A stretch of 64,000 bases of DNA from Adenophora triphylla var. japonica (GCA_022495995.1 JAFEMH010000987.1:346001-410000), one strand, 5' to 3'. Positions 42,919 to 55,124 are shown, counted from the stretch's first letter. Numbers and translations: made by a program. Notes: generated by a model from the letters alone, not told the origin.

Positions 42919-45188
42919 CTCACAACTCCACCCCTTCCGCCATCAGTGCAATCTCCAAGCTCTTCAGTCCTCGGAAACAACCTCTCTCGACTATTTTATT
43001 AAATTTTTCGATCAAGCCTCGTCTTTGGCTATCTTCCATCTGGTTGTGAGAACGCCCTTTCCTCCGATCATGCCTTGCTGGCTTGCTGCTTCAATTTCCC
43101 TACATTACACAGACAATCGGATGCTAATTCGTCATGGTCAAACCACCTACATCTTCCCTTTTCTCATATCCAAATCCCACCTCTGGCAAAACTAAGGCCC
43201 TATCACTGCCCAAATTGGAGAACAACTTGATGTCGACCTACGTAGGCTACCCCCTCCCCAAGATGTCGCTCACCTCCTCTCCAGCCACCATCCTAATGCT
43301 GCCACAGAAAATATGGTTGCTCAGGCCCAAAGCTTACAGTCCAAGGAGGAAACTCCATCTCCTTTCTCCATTAGATCCTACACACAAGACGTAAACTAGG
43401 CCGGGGGCATCTCCGGATAAAGCCCCTCCGGCGTGAGGATAAGTAATTGTTGATATCTAGAAGAAAAGAGAGTATAAGAAGCTGAAGAAATGTGTTGTGT
43501 TTGTACTTGAGATTTACATTTTCAGGTGATGAATGTGGTTTATATAGTTCCCTTCGCCATGTGTCTGTCACATGCTACGTGTCATCTTCCCATTGGATGT
43601 GCATGGGCAATCAAAGTTAGTGGAGACGTCATCCTTTTTCTAACAAATTTCTCATCAAGTATAACTGATTTTGTGGGCCCAAATGTACACGTAAATAATG
43701 TCTTTGGCTGCTTCTAGAGAATTGATGTCTGTCGTTATGTCGCTGATTACCCTTGATCCGGCGATGACCTCTTCTAGTTTTTGACCTCTTCTATTTCTCG
43801 CCTTGTTGACATGTTTCCCTTGTATCATGACTTGGGCCTATTTCTTAGTATTTGGTCCTTTTTGCTTGTTGGGTGATAGTTATGTAGGCCCAAACTTATT
43901 TTCTTATGATCACATCAGTAGCCCCCAAGTTTGAGATCTGGACTATTCATAGTCCAATCGAGAAACTTCTTGATTGTCGAATATGATTCCCGGTACCTTT
44001 ATCCAATCGCGCGAGATCAGCATTTTGGTGGTTTTCTCCTTGCCACGTGTCACTCTTCTATTGGTTGAGATGGACAGTTGGTCAGAGTTGACACACCGTC
44101 ACCTTGGGAATCCGCCTCAATTATCACTATCAATAATGGGGGGGGGGAATTCATTTTGGACATCATTTAATGCTCCTTGAAAAAACTAAAAAATTATATC
44201 CTTCATATAAAGTTGAAAGTTAAAGTATTTTTTCACTTTTCACTTCCCCTGTTATAAAGTTGAAAGTTAAAGTTTTTTTTCATTTCTCATGCTCGTCTAT
44301 CCATTGCTTTATTTCGGCGAACCATAGTTATTCTGACGCTCAAATCCACCATTCTCCGAAGCTCTTAGCCCGTTTTCGTCCATTTCCAAACCCTCTAGAT
44401 CTTCAATTCCCTCAGTATCCGCTTCAAGGTTCGCTTGGTGAGTTTGTTCAAAACTGCATTTGTTCTTGACGTTTTCGGCCAGTTTTTCGGTTAAAGCTTC
44501 AAATCTTCATCATCTTCTTGCGTTTTCTGCAAATTTCCAGGTAAATCCTCTTCAAACCTTCGTTATTTCCAAGTTTCCATTCTATTTTCTATGCTTCAAT
44601 GGCTAGGATCAAATCTTGTGCTAGGGAGGTTAGGTTTGGGCAAAATAGGAAGAGTGGAGGTTTCTATAGGATAGACAGAGGGGTATGGGCTAGGATTCCT
44701 TGCGAGGACCTAAGCACTATGCTCATAAGTCATGGCGCAGATGTCGCCATTTTAGATGCCTTAGAAATCTGTGGTCCTCCTTTTTGCACAAGTCTGTTCC
44801 CAAGAGAACTTTCTTAACCACTTGGGAACTTTGTTCACACATTTGCGAGTTCTATCGTCCTCTTTTTTATTTTGACTTCTCAGATAGTGACTTCCCTACT
44901 GCACATAATTTACGTAGTCGCCCCTTCTATAAACAGGTTCTCTATTCATCCAGTGACCTGGGTGTATGTCTTCCTCCAACTCTTCATCAAGCCATGATGT
45001 TTCAGATACATTGGCATCTTCCTTGGCTGCGGAAAATTCTTCAAGGCATCAAGCCTCCAATGAAGTCTATATGAGTGATGTCGTTGAAGCTAGCACTTCC
45101 ACCTCCTTGGATTTCAAAACTCCCATACATGTTAAGTATGGCATCATTCATAACATTTACCATATTAAACCATATGTGGGCGACATGT
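42919..45188. other. F1 block, left flank (unrecognised, duplicated at 48651-50268)
   Basis: The sequence into which D and F inserted. Short frames look partly coding but are broken. 44599-44817 opens MARIKSCAREVRFGQN after TATAAAGTTG boxes (about 44206 and 44250) and a UTR-like stretch. Around 44846-45188 a frame with EFYRPLF, PTAHNLRSRPFYKQVLYSSS and MSSSNSSSSHDVSDTLAS is conserved in the second copy (49918-50268). I recognise no domain. It may be the start of a host gene or of another element. Copy 1 has about 670 bp (44171-44840) that copy 2 lacks. Confidence 0.45.
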
Positions 45189-46054
45189 TGTTAGTCAAAT
45201 ATATGTATAGATTAGGAATTGCTTAATCCCAATCATTAAAGCATTATTGAGGACCACTAAATTTAACTAGACTATTTAGAATTTTCTATATACCCTTAGG
45301 ATCCCCTTAGTACTAGTGCCTGTGTTTTTATACTTGTATTTCTCTCAAGATAACTGAAGACTTGAAGACCTTGACTTGTTCAATAGGAGAAACTTGGTTA
45401 ACTTGTTCAAGCTATCATAAGTCATAATTGGTTGACTATCTTGACCGGTCATTACCTCAGCTGATCAACCCTCAACCGGTCAGACTGTCAACCGGTTATG
45501 TATCCACCAGTTACTGAATTCGGTCAAGCTTCCTTAACAAGACTTCATCAGTTGACCTATCATTAATTGATCCCACCTACTTAACTAAAGTTGGTAGAGC
45601 AGTTGCTATTAATACCATGCTGCTACCTTGTCAGTAACTACTTCAAGGAATGTTCAAGCATGCTGCTACCTTGTCAGTAACTACTTCAAGGAATGTTCAA
45701 GTTATGAGTACTTACAACAACCTTCTTACCCAGTGGATAATTCAAACATGCGTGTACTTCAAATCTCAAGCATTCAATGAAGAAGATATTCTCATTTAAT
45801 GCTTGTCATTCCAATTCATCCCTTCAACCCCTTCAAAGACGACAACTCAATTTGAAGACACTATAAATACCTTCCTTATAGAATTGAAGAGGGCGTGTGC
45901 ATTGAAGACTTTGAGAGTAGAATTGTCAAGAACTGCAAGTGTTGATATTCCTCAAGCATTGAAGTTCAAGACAATTAGTCCTTATATTCACTAGACCACT
46001 TATTAGTACAAACACTGTGCATACTCAATCAATTCCTGTAATTGTTCACTAACA
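45189..46054 (+). repeat. 5' LTR of Sirevirus-like relic F1 (866 bp)
   Basis: The ends TGTTAG/CTAACA are exact inverted repeats. Contains ACCGGT palindromes (45443-45497), a two-unit repeat of about 43 bp (45638-45705 region) and TATA box TATAAATA at 45862-45869. A degraded primer-site-like stretch (GTCTGGAGCAC) follows the LTR. Confidence 0.75.
45443..45497. promoter_or_regulatory. ACCGGT palindromes in LTR F1
   Basis: GACCGGTC (45443-45450), ACCGGT (45475-45480) and AACCGGTT (45490-45497). F2 has one more (AACCGGTT near 50506), where F1 reads AATTGGTT. Sirevirus LTRs are known for repeated palindromes containing CCGG. Confidence 0.6.
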
Positions 46055-46077
46055 AGACTATGTCTGGAGCACATTGA

Positions 46078-46455
46078 TTGATCACACTACACACCCAAAC
46101 TGGTAAAGCATTCATAATCGGTCATGAGACAACAACCGGCCAGGAAACTATCACCAGCAAAGCTATCCTAACCGGTAAGGTTGCCTCAACCGGGAAAGGC
46201 ATTTCCAAGAACCTGCAGCAACCTACCGGCAAAGGAAACACTAACACCTTTGTGCCCAAAGTATTACTCCATGCTCAAACTTCAAAATCTTATGAAGCAT
46301 TGATCAAATTGTATATCAAATCACCTACTTCCTCACAACCTATTTTGATTAAATGTGTAAAATGTGAATATTTCGGTCACAAGGCTTATGAATGCCTCTT
46401 GAAGCACCTATCTGGACCCACTGAGCCTAAAAGCTCAAGTGGTGGCCAGGTATAG
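46078..46455 (+). pseudogene. gag: C-terminal gag remnant of F1
   Basis: Only the end of gag survives. A Thr/Gly/Lys-rich linker with repeated TGK is followed by the knuckle CVKCEYFGHKAYEC (CCHC) and a stop after GGQV. Most of the capsid part is missing between LTR and this frame. F2 has the same remnant at 51180-51535. Confidence 0.75.
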
Positions 46456-46547
46456 CTGCCAAAGAGGAACTAACTCTTTGTACCCAAAAGAATAAGGGGG
46501 ACCATAAGCTTAATGTTTTATTCAGTTATGCTTTATGGCCTCAACCG

Positions 46548-47531
46548 ATGCAAGTAAGGACATTTGGCTTGGACAGTGGATGCTCAAGGCATATGACTGG
46601 CCGTGCAGATCTCCTTACTGATATTGAAGAAGCATCAGGTCCTCCAGTTGTCTTTGGTGACAATGCTAAGGGTAAAATTGTAGGTCATGGATCCATAATA
46701 AGAGGCACAGTTAATGTGCAGAAGGTATCTTTAGTGGATGGTCTTAAACATAACCTTCTCTCCATATCATAATTTTGTGATAAAGGTATACACTGTATAT
46801 TTACTTCTTCCAACTGTTATGTGAAAAACATTACTAGCGTAGAAATCCTTCTCAATGGACAAAGAAAAAGTAACATATATGCTATTGATTTAAATATTAT
46901 TTCTAGTGTTACTAATGTTTATTTTGTAGCAAAGAACATCAGTGAGAACTCATGTCTATGGCACAAAAGACTTAGTCACTTGAACTTCAAATACCTATCC
47001 AAGCTAACCAATGCAAATTTGGTAACCGGCTTACCTCAAGTGTCTGCTGATCATGGAAGGAAATGCAGAGCATGCCAGCAAGGAAAGCAACATAAAACAT
47101 CATTCTAAAGCAAGCCCTGCATGTCCATATCTAAGTGCCTCTAATTGCTAAATATGGATCTGTTTGGCCCCACATCAAATGCCAGTTTAGGGGGAAGCAG
47201 ATATACCTTGGTTGTTGTAAATGATTATTCAAGATACAAACATTCAGCTCCAAAGATGACACTTATGGAGTTTCCACCAAGCTTTTCCATTTACTTCAAA
47301 CCCAAAAAGAAATTGACATCATCAGTATGAGATCTGACAATGGTACAGAGTTCAAGAACAATGGCATTGCTAAGTACTGTGATGATCACATAATTGATCA
47401 CAATTTCTCAGCTGCTGCTGGAACACCACAACAAAATGGTGTTGTTTAGAGAAGAATAGAACCTTGATCGAGGCTGGTAAAAAAATGATATCTGAAGCTA
47501 GGCTACCCAAGTACTTTTAGGCTGAAGCTAT
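46548..47531 (+). pseudogene. pol: Protease and integrase remnant of F1
   Basis: The protease active site LDSGCSRHMTG is present, then the integrase zinc segment (LWHKRLSHLN, CRACQQGKQH) and core pieces (MDLFGPTSNAS, the Asp of SDNGTEF encoded in another frame). It is broken by a TAA after HNLLSIS, another after KTSF, frame changes near 47240 and a stop in place of the catalytic Glu (GTTTAGAGA, near 47446). It ends at 47531, where the duplication junction replaces the rest of pol. HMTG-type protease and integrase motifs suggest a Sirevirus. Confidence 0.85.
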
Positions 47532-47551
47532 TTTGCATTACAACACCTCAC
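47532..47551. other. Tandem-duplication junction
   Basis: F1 follows F2 base for base up to GCTGAAGCTAT (47521-47531). It then switches to TTTGCATTACAACACCTCAC, which matches the sequence left of D1 (22238-22258, ATTTGAATTACAACGCCTCAC with few changes). This marks the joint between the two copies of the D+F block. Confidence 0.8.
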
Positions 47552-48650
47552 TATTAGAATAATGAGGGTTAGACGAAGTCAATCAAAACATGGAAGAGTA
47601 GAATTGTATTGAAAGACTCAATTGATTATGATGCTAGGGATACATATTTATAGGATTACAATGAGGAATCTCCTAGAAGGAGAAGGTTTCTTAAGATTGT
47701 GTTTCCTAATCAAATACAAGGATTAATCTTCTGGAAGGAGAAGGTTTCTAAGATTGTGTTTCCTAATCTAATACAAGGATTATGTTTCCTAATCTATTTA
47801 TTACAATATATACTTGAATATAATATAATGATATTATATTCCTAATATGCCCCCGCAAGATGGACGGTCTGTGAATAAGTCCAATTTTGGAGGGTGATGA
47901 GATGAACCGAGTTTGATGACGAGTTGAAGATGTGTTCCCGGACATGTGTGTCATTTCTGAAGAGATGTGATTCCTTGCATCCGAGGTGGTGATAGTTTGG
48001 TACATGACTACATCGGAGACGATGGGGATGTCGAGAGGGGTTTTCAATTTTGCTGAGGGGGTTTTGAAGTAGGGGGGATTGGTTTTGGCTAGCCCAAGGG
48101 GGTTTTGAAGTAGGATTTATGCACGTAGAGTCACCTTGTACAAGTAGGGGTTTTACCCCTCACACGTGAGACGAGCACGTGGAGTCACCTTGTACAAGTA
48201 GGAGTTTCACCCTCATGTGTCGGTCAAAGGGTTTTTGAGCCGAGGGGATTGTATAACAAAAAAAAATGGGATTTTGGTCAAAAAGGGGTTTTAAGCCGAG
48301 GGGATTGTATAACCAAAAAAATTGGGGGTTTCGGTCAAAAGGATTTTTGAGCTGAGGGGGTTGAATTAACAAAAAAAATTAGGGTTTCGGTCAAAAAGGG
48401 TTTTGAGTCGAGGATGGTGGGGGTTTGGTGGGTTGGTGGCAGAAGCTAGGTTTTGGCGGAGAAGTCCTTTTATGGATCTTAATGCTCTGATACCAGGTAA
48501 GAATTGTGAAAACTTGATTTGTTTATTCACTAGCATGTCAATATATAGTTACAATAGGGAGAGTCCTATTCTAATACAAGGTTTGTGAAATCTGATCTAT
48601 TTATTACACTGTATACTTGAATATAATATAATGATATTATATTCCTAATA
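47552..48650 (-). mobile_element. Small LTR element D2 (uninterrupted copy of D)
   Basis: 1099 bp with target duplication CTCAC at 47547-47551 and 48651-48655, the same duplication as D1. It is therefore a duplicated insertion, not an independent one. It preserves the empty E1 site (ATTATGATGCTAGG) and a perfect initiator tRNA-Met primer site (48484-48495). Layout and internal repeats are as in D1. Confidence 0.9.
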
Positions 48651-50268
48651 CTCACAACTCCACCCCTTCCGCCATCAGTGCAATCTCCTAGCTCTTCAGT
48701 CCTCGAAAACAACCTCTCTCGATTTTTTTTATTAAATTTTCCGATCAAGCCTCGTCTTTGGCTATCTTCCATCTGGTTGTGAAAACGCCCTTTCCTCCGA
48801 TCATGCCTTGCTGGCTTGCTGCTTCAATTTCCCTACATTGCACAAAAAATCGGATTCTAATTCGTCATGGTCACACCACCTACATCTTCCCTTTTCTCAT
48901 ATCCAAATCCCACCTCTGGCAAAACTAAGGCCATATCACTGCCCAAATTCGAGAACAACTTGATGTCGACCTATGTAGGCTACCCCCTCCCCAATATGTC
49001 GCTCACCTCCTCTCCAGCCACCATCATAATGCTGCCACAAAAAATATGGTTGCTCAGGCCTAAAGCTTACAGTCCAAGGAGGAAACACTGGCTCCTTTCT
49101 TAGTTAGATCCTACACACAAGACGTAAACTAGGCTGGGGGCGTCTCCGGCTAAAGCCCCTCCGGTGTGAGGATAAGTAATTGTTGATATCTAGAAGAAAA
49201 GAGAGTATAAGAAGCTGAAGAAATGTGTTGTGTTTGTACTTGAGACTTACATTTTCAGGTGATGAATGAGGTTTATATAGTTCCCTTTGCCATGTGTCTG
49301 TCACATGCTACTTGCTACGTGTCATCTTCCTATTGGATGTCCATGGGCACTCAAAGTTAGTGGAGACGTCATCCCTTTTCTAACGAATTTCTCATCATGT
49401 ATAACTGATTTTGTGGGCCCAAATGTACATGTAAATAACGTCTTTGGCTGCTTCTAGAGAATTGCTGTCAGTCGTTATGTCGCTGATTACCCTTGATCCG
49501 GCGATGACCTCTTCTAGTTTTTTACCTCTTCTATTTCTCGCCTTGTTGACATGTTTCCCTTGTATCATGACTTGGGCCTATTTCTTTGTATTTGGTCCTT
49601 TTTCCTTGTTGGGTGATAGTCATGTAGGCCCAAACTTATTTTCTTATGATCACATCAGTAGCCCACAAGTTTGAGATCTGGACTATTCAATGTCCAATCG
49701 AGAAACTTCTTGATTGTTGAATATGATTCCCGGTACCTTTATCCAATCACGCGAGATCAGCATTTTGGTGGTTTTCTCCTTACCACGTGTCACTCTTCTA
49801 TTGGTTGAGATGGGCAGTTGGTCAGAGTTGACACGCCATCACCTTGGGAATCTGCCTCAATTATCACTATCAATAATGGGGGAGGGAATTCATTTTGGAC
49901 ATCATTTAATCCGCCGTCACCTTGCGAGTTCTATCGTCCTCTTTTTGATTCTGACATCTCAGATACTGACTTCCCTACTGCACATAATTTACGTAGTCGC
50001 CCCTTCTATAAACAGGTTCTCTATTCATCCAGTGACCTGGGCGACATGTCTTCCTCCAACTCTTCATCAAGCCATGATGTTTCAGATACATTGGCATCTT
50101 CCTTGGCTGCGGAAAATTCTTCAAGGCATCCAGCCTCCAATGAAGTCTATATGAGTGATGTCGCTGAAGCTAGCACTTCCACCTCCTTGGATTTCCAAAC
50201 TCGCATACATGTTAAGTATGGCATCAATCATAACATTTACCATATTAAACCATATGTGGGCGACATGT
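48651..50268. other. F2 block, left flank (second copy)
   Basis: Copy of 42919-45188 lacking 44171-44840. At the deletion ATCATTTAAT is joined to CTTGCGAGTTCTATCG through CCGCCGTCAC, which resembles nearby ACACCGTCACCTTGG and so looks like templated filler. An open frame 49818-50306 carries PTAHNLRSRPFYKQVLYSSS and a Ser-rich stretch; I recognise no domain. Confidence 0.5.
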
Positions 50269-51134
50269 TGTTAGTCAAATATATGCATAGATTAGGAATT
50301 GCTTAATCCCAATCATTAAAGCATTATTGAGGACCCCTAATTTTAACTAGACTATTTAGAATTTTATATATACCCTTAGGATCCCCTTAGTGCTAGTGCC
50401 TGTGTTTTTATACTTGTATTTCTCTCAAGATAACTGAAGATTTGAAGACCTTGACTTGTTCAATAGGAGAAACTTGGTTAACTTGTTCAAGATATCATAA
50501 GTCATAACCGGTTGACTATCTTGACCGGTCATTACCTCAGCTGATCAACCCTCAACCAGTCAGACTGTCAACCGGTTATGTATCCACCAGTTACTGAATT
50601 CGATCAAGCTTCCTCAACAAGACTTCATCAGTTGACCTATCATTAATTGCTTCCACCTACTTAACTAAAGTTGGTAGAGCAGTTGCTATTAATACCATGC
50701 TGCTACCTTGTCAGTAACTACTTCAAGGAATGTTCAAGCATGCTGCTACCTTGTTAGTAACTACTTCAAGGAATGTTCAAGTTACGAGTACTTACAACAA
50801 CCTTCTTACCCAGTGAATAATTCAAGCATGCGTGTACTTCAAATCTCAAACATTCAATGAAGAAGATATTCTCATTTAATGCTTGTCATTCCAATTCATC
50901 CCTTCAACCCCTTCAAAGATGACAACTCAATTTGAAGACACTATATATACCTTCCTTAGAGAATTTAAGAGGGCGTGTGCATTGAAGACTCTGAGAGTAG
51001 AATTGTCAAGAACTGCAAGTGTTGATATTCCTCAAGCATTGAAGTTCAAGACATTTAGTCCTTATATTCACTAGACCACTTATTAGTACAAACACTGTGC
51101 ATACTCAATCAATTCCTGTAATTGTTCACTAACA
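50269..51134 (+). repeat. 5' LTR of Sirevirus-like relic F2 (866 bp)
   Basis: Same ends and length as the F1 LTR. The TATA region reads CTATATATACC near 50942. Confidence 0.75.
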
Positions 51135-51179
51135 AGACTATGTCTGGAGCACATTGATTGATCACACTACACACCCAAA

Positions 51180-51535
51180 CTGGTAAAGCATTCATAATAG
51201 GTCATGGGACAACAACCGGCTAGGCAACTGTCACCAGCAAAGCTATCCTAACCGGTAAGGCTGCCTCAACCAGGAAAGGCATTTCCAAGAACCTGCAGCA
51301 ACCTATCGGCAAAGGAAACACTAACACCTTTGTGCCCAAAGTATTTCTCCATGCTCAAACTTCAAAACCTTATAAAGCATTGATCAAATTGGATATCAAA
51401 TCACCTACTTCCTCACAACCTATTTTGATTAAATGTGTAAATTGTGAATATTTCGGTCACAAGGCTTATGAATGCCTCTTGAAGCACCTATCTGGACCCA
51501 CTGAGCCTAAAAGCTCAAGTGGTGGCCAGGTATAG
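51180..51535 (+). pseudogene. gag: C-terminal gag remnant of F2
   Basis: CCHC knuckle CVNCEYFGHKAYEC and stop after GGQV, as in F1, with a frame break upstream of 51332. Confidence 0.75.
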
Positions 51536-51627
51536 CTGCCAAAGAGGAACTAACTCTTTATACCCAAAAGAATAATGGGGACCATAAGCTTAATGTTTTA
51601 TTCAGGTATGCTTTATGGCCTCAACCG

Positions 51628-53304
51628 ATGCAAGTAAGGACATTTGGCTTGGACAGTGGATGCTCAAGGCATATGAATGGCCGTGCAGATCTCCTTACTG
51701 ATATTGAAGAAGCATCAGGTCCTCTAGTTGTCTTTGGTGATAATGCTAAGGGTAAAATTATAGGTCATGGATCCATAATAAGAGGCACAGTTACTGTGCA
51801 GAAGGTATCTTTAGTGGATGGTCTTAAACATAACCTTCTCTCCATATCATAATTTTGTGATAAAGGTATACACTGTATATTTACTTCTTCCAACTGTTAT
51901 GTGAAAAACATTACTAGCGTAGAAATCCTTCTCACTAGACAAAGAAAAGGTAACATATATGCTATTGATTTAAATATTATTTCTAGTATTACTAATGTTT
52001 GTTTTGTAGCAAAGAACATCAGTGAGAACTCATGGCTATGGCACAAAAGACTTAGTCACTTGAACTTCAAATACCTATCCAAGCTAGACAATGCAAATTT
52101 GGTAACCGGCTTACCTCAAGTGTCTGCTGATCATGGAAGGAAATGCAGAGCATGCCAACAAGGAAAGCAACATAAAACATCATTCCAAAGTAAGCCCTGC
52201 ATGTCCACATCTAAGTGCCTCTAATGGCTTGGATCTGTTTGGCCCCACATCAAATGCCAGTTTAGGGGGAAGCAGATATACCTTGGTTATTGTAAATGAT
52301 TATTCAAGATACACTTGGGTGGAAACTTTCAGCTCCAAAGACACCAAGCTTTTCCATTTACTTCAAACCCAAAAAGAAAGTGACATCATCAGTATGAGAT
52401 CTAACAATGGTACAGAGTTCAAGAACAATGGCATTACTCAGTACTGTGATGATCACAGAATTGATCACAATTTCTCAGCTGCTGCTGGAACACCACAACA
52501 AAATGGTGTTGTTGAGAGAAGAATAGAACCTTGATCGAGGCTGGTAAAACAATAATATCTGAAGCTAGGCTATCCAAGTACTTTTAGGCTGAAGCTATCA
52601 ACACAACAAGTTTCACAAAAAGACCCCTTACGAAATTTAGCATGGCAGAATCCCCAACATTGACTTCTTCAAAATATTCGGCTGCAAATGTTATATTTTT
52701 TACAACGGTAAAGAATATCTAGGTAAATTTGATGAGAAACCGATGAAGGTATCTTTGTTGGTTATGCCAAACACAGTAAGGCTTTCATAATATTCAATAA
52801 ACGTCTGTTGAAAATTGTTGAATCTGTTCATGTTACATTTGATGAATTTGATTTACTAGAGTCTGACAAGGCTTCAAATAGTACTAATGATTCTGGTGTT
52901 TTTGAGACAGGTGAATCCAGCAACTATAACTCCAATCAAAACACCAGTAGCAACGCAAATAATCCTACAACTCAGAATTCAGGCATACCAAGCGGTGTAA
53001 CTGATAGAGCCCTAGTTGATGATTCATTTTTCCCTTAATCGGTTAGAAGAGAATCTAATTCCCAAAATCCTTTAACTGATTCTTTACAAACTAGCCCCTC
53101 TACCGATATTCCTATTACACCACCTGAACCTGAACCTGAACCAATTTCTAATATTCATATACCATTTCCTTCACCTCAACCTGAAACTGATCGTCTGTCA
53201 ACCTCACCAGTTCCTAACTGATACTCACCTCAACCGGTCACACCTCCCTTAACCGATTCTACTCCTGCACTAGAAACCTTAAGACAAGAATCGGTCAGGC
53301 AAGA
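51628..53304 (+). pseudogene. pol: Protease and integrase remnant of F2
   Basis: Same protease (LDSGCSRHMNG) and integrase pieces as F1. It shares the TAA after HNLLSIS and a TAG after KYF, but not the F1 stop at the catalytic Glu: NGVVERR is intact. The central catalytic Asp is instead changed to Asn (RSNNGTEF). A frameshift follows ERRIEP. Unlike F1 it continues into the integrase C-terminal region (HKKTPYEI and KIFGCKCYIFYNGKEYLGKF in one frame, VESVHVTFDEFD in another) and a Pro/Ser/Thr-rich linker to about 53300. RT and RNase H are absent; the linker runs directly into LTR-like sequence. Confidence 0.85.
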
Positions 53305-53425
53305 TGCTAGTAAATTATATGTATAGCTTAGAAATTGGTTATTCCCAATCATTACTGAGGACCCCTAATTTTAACTAAAATACTTAGATTTTTCTATGTA
53401 TCCCTAGGATCCCATTAGTGCTAGT
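53305..53425 (+). repeat. Start of the 3' LTR of F2, cut by G
   Basis: TGCTAGTAAATTATATGTAT to CTAGT is homologous to the first part of the F LTR (AATCATTACTGAGGACCCCT). It is interrupted at 53426 by LTR G. CTAGT (53421-53425) is the expected target duplication of G. Confidence 0.75.
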
Positions 53426-55104
53426 TGTAAGTACTCCAATTTGAGTCGGTAGTTTTTTCGTTAGAAAGTTAACGAAAGTTTTAACATTTCTAACATTTCT
53501 AACAATCTCTAACCTTCCTAACCAAGCAAGAGTAGGTTAGGGTTTGCCATTTAAAGTTAAACCAAAAAAGGAATCCAAAAAAGCAAAAGAATTAAGAAAA
53601 TCCCGAAACAGCAAGTTGAAAAACAATTTCTGCTGATATTTTGAAAAATATTCTTCCTGTTCAAAGCCTGGAGCAGCATTTAATGCACCAGGCACGTTTT
53701 ACAAGGACCTCCGCGCGGACATCTTTGCATCTCCTAGTGGCCTATAAATTGAACCCTCCTCTCTCAGTTAAAACAACACAACTTACTCACAGCAACGAAG
53801 TTCTGGCGAAATATAGAGAGAAAACAGTGGGAATCCTTAGATTGCCACCATTTTCTCTTGAATCTTTCCCAATCAAATACCAAACACACCAAACCTTGAT
53901 ACTCCTCAAGCCAAACACCAAATCTTGATACTCCTAAAGTCAAATTCCAAGCCTAGGAAGATAGGGTGTCACCATTGGTAAAGCCCTCCTTCTCAAAACC
54001 CTAAAATTCTCTTTTGATCTCTTGATCATCTTGTTCTTCTTACTTTGACTTATTTTATGTCTAATTTAACTTGAGTTTTGACCTAAGATGGTCATCTTGA
54101 AGTTCATCTTCATGAATGACCATCTCAAGTGGTCCACATTTTAGATCTTTAGTCAATTCTTTCTCCTTGGTTTCATCTTTACAAAACCCCCTTTCCCTTT
54201 GCAAAGGACATGTTTCAACCCCATAAATTCCCCAAGGATGACTTGAATATGATAACCACCTAACAAAAGGTAGTGGTATCAAGTCTAGGGATGAAAATGG
54301 GGTGAACATAGATGCAAATCCCCCAAAAATCACATTTTCCCTCAAGAACATCTTGCTGTCCAGTAGCATTGTTCTGAGACCTCAGTCCATTTTCTTATTT
54401 TTTGGACCCAGTAAAACTTGGAATTGGGTGTTTACTACAAAACACTTTTTGTAGCCAACATCCAGATATTTCCAGACATATTTTTATTTTATTTTTTAAG
54501 TAAGTAAAACTCCTTTTTTCAATTTTCATTTTAGAGGCCAGTTCATCAGCTTCTGGAAATCCAGATTTCACATCTGAGATTTCCAGAAGGTTTTGACCCC
54601 TCAAATTACTTCCAAAATGGAAAGTTTCTTTTCAGAAACCCTATTTAGGGCGTTTTAAGCAACTTTCATTCTCGGACTTTCCCCAGATTCTGAGGTTTTG
54701 AAGCCTTTAAGTCCATTTCAAAGTCAAGGGTCAACTGCCTTCTTTCATTCTGGCAGAATTGCTTTTCAAATCCAAAAATCTTTTGAGTGCCAAGACTCAA
54801 CCCAAAAATTCTCAAAAAAATCATAGGATCAGTTTAAAGTCTTAAAAAGAGATCCCAATTTTCACTTTTCCAAGTTTCAAATTATTTTGGTCAAAACACA
54901 CACACACACACACACACACACAACAAAAGGATTTCAAATGTTTGGAAGACTCGTTTTGCGAGGCGCGTCGGGTGCACACTAACGTCCTTCCCGACGCGTA
55001 ACATGACCTCCGAACCTAAATCTCTGATCTCGGGCTTTTTTCAAAGTTTTGGCCCTTAAAATAAAAATGGCGTGGCGACTCCGTTTTAATGGCACATCGT
55101 TACA
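53426..55104 (+). repeat. 5' LTR of G (1679 bp)
   Basis: TGTAAGTACTCCAATTTGAG start, CATCGTTACA end, 1 nt before the primer site. It aligns by eye with S along its length. An AC microsatellite lies at about 54895-54922, and a CGTGGCGACTCCG string near 55071 precedes the end. Frames on either strand within it are not genes. Confidence 0.9.
53710..53749 (+). promoter_or_regulatory. LTR G promoter: TCCGCGCGGA and TATA box
   Basis: Perfect palindrome TCCGCGCGGA (53710-53719) and CTATAAAT (53742-53749), 22 bp apart, as in S. Confidence 0.75.
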
Positions 55105-55105
55105 G

Positions 55106-55124
55106 TGGCGACTCCGCTGGGGAC
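55106..55124 (+). other. Primer-binding site of G (tRNA-Arg type)
   Basis: TGGCGACTCCGCTGGGGAC differs at one of the first 18 bases from the complement of a plant tRNA-Arg 3' end (from memory). It lies directly after the LTR. Confidence 0.9.
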
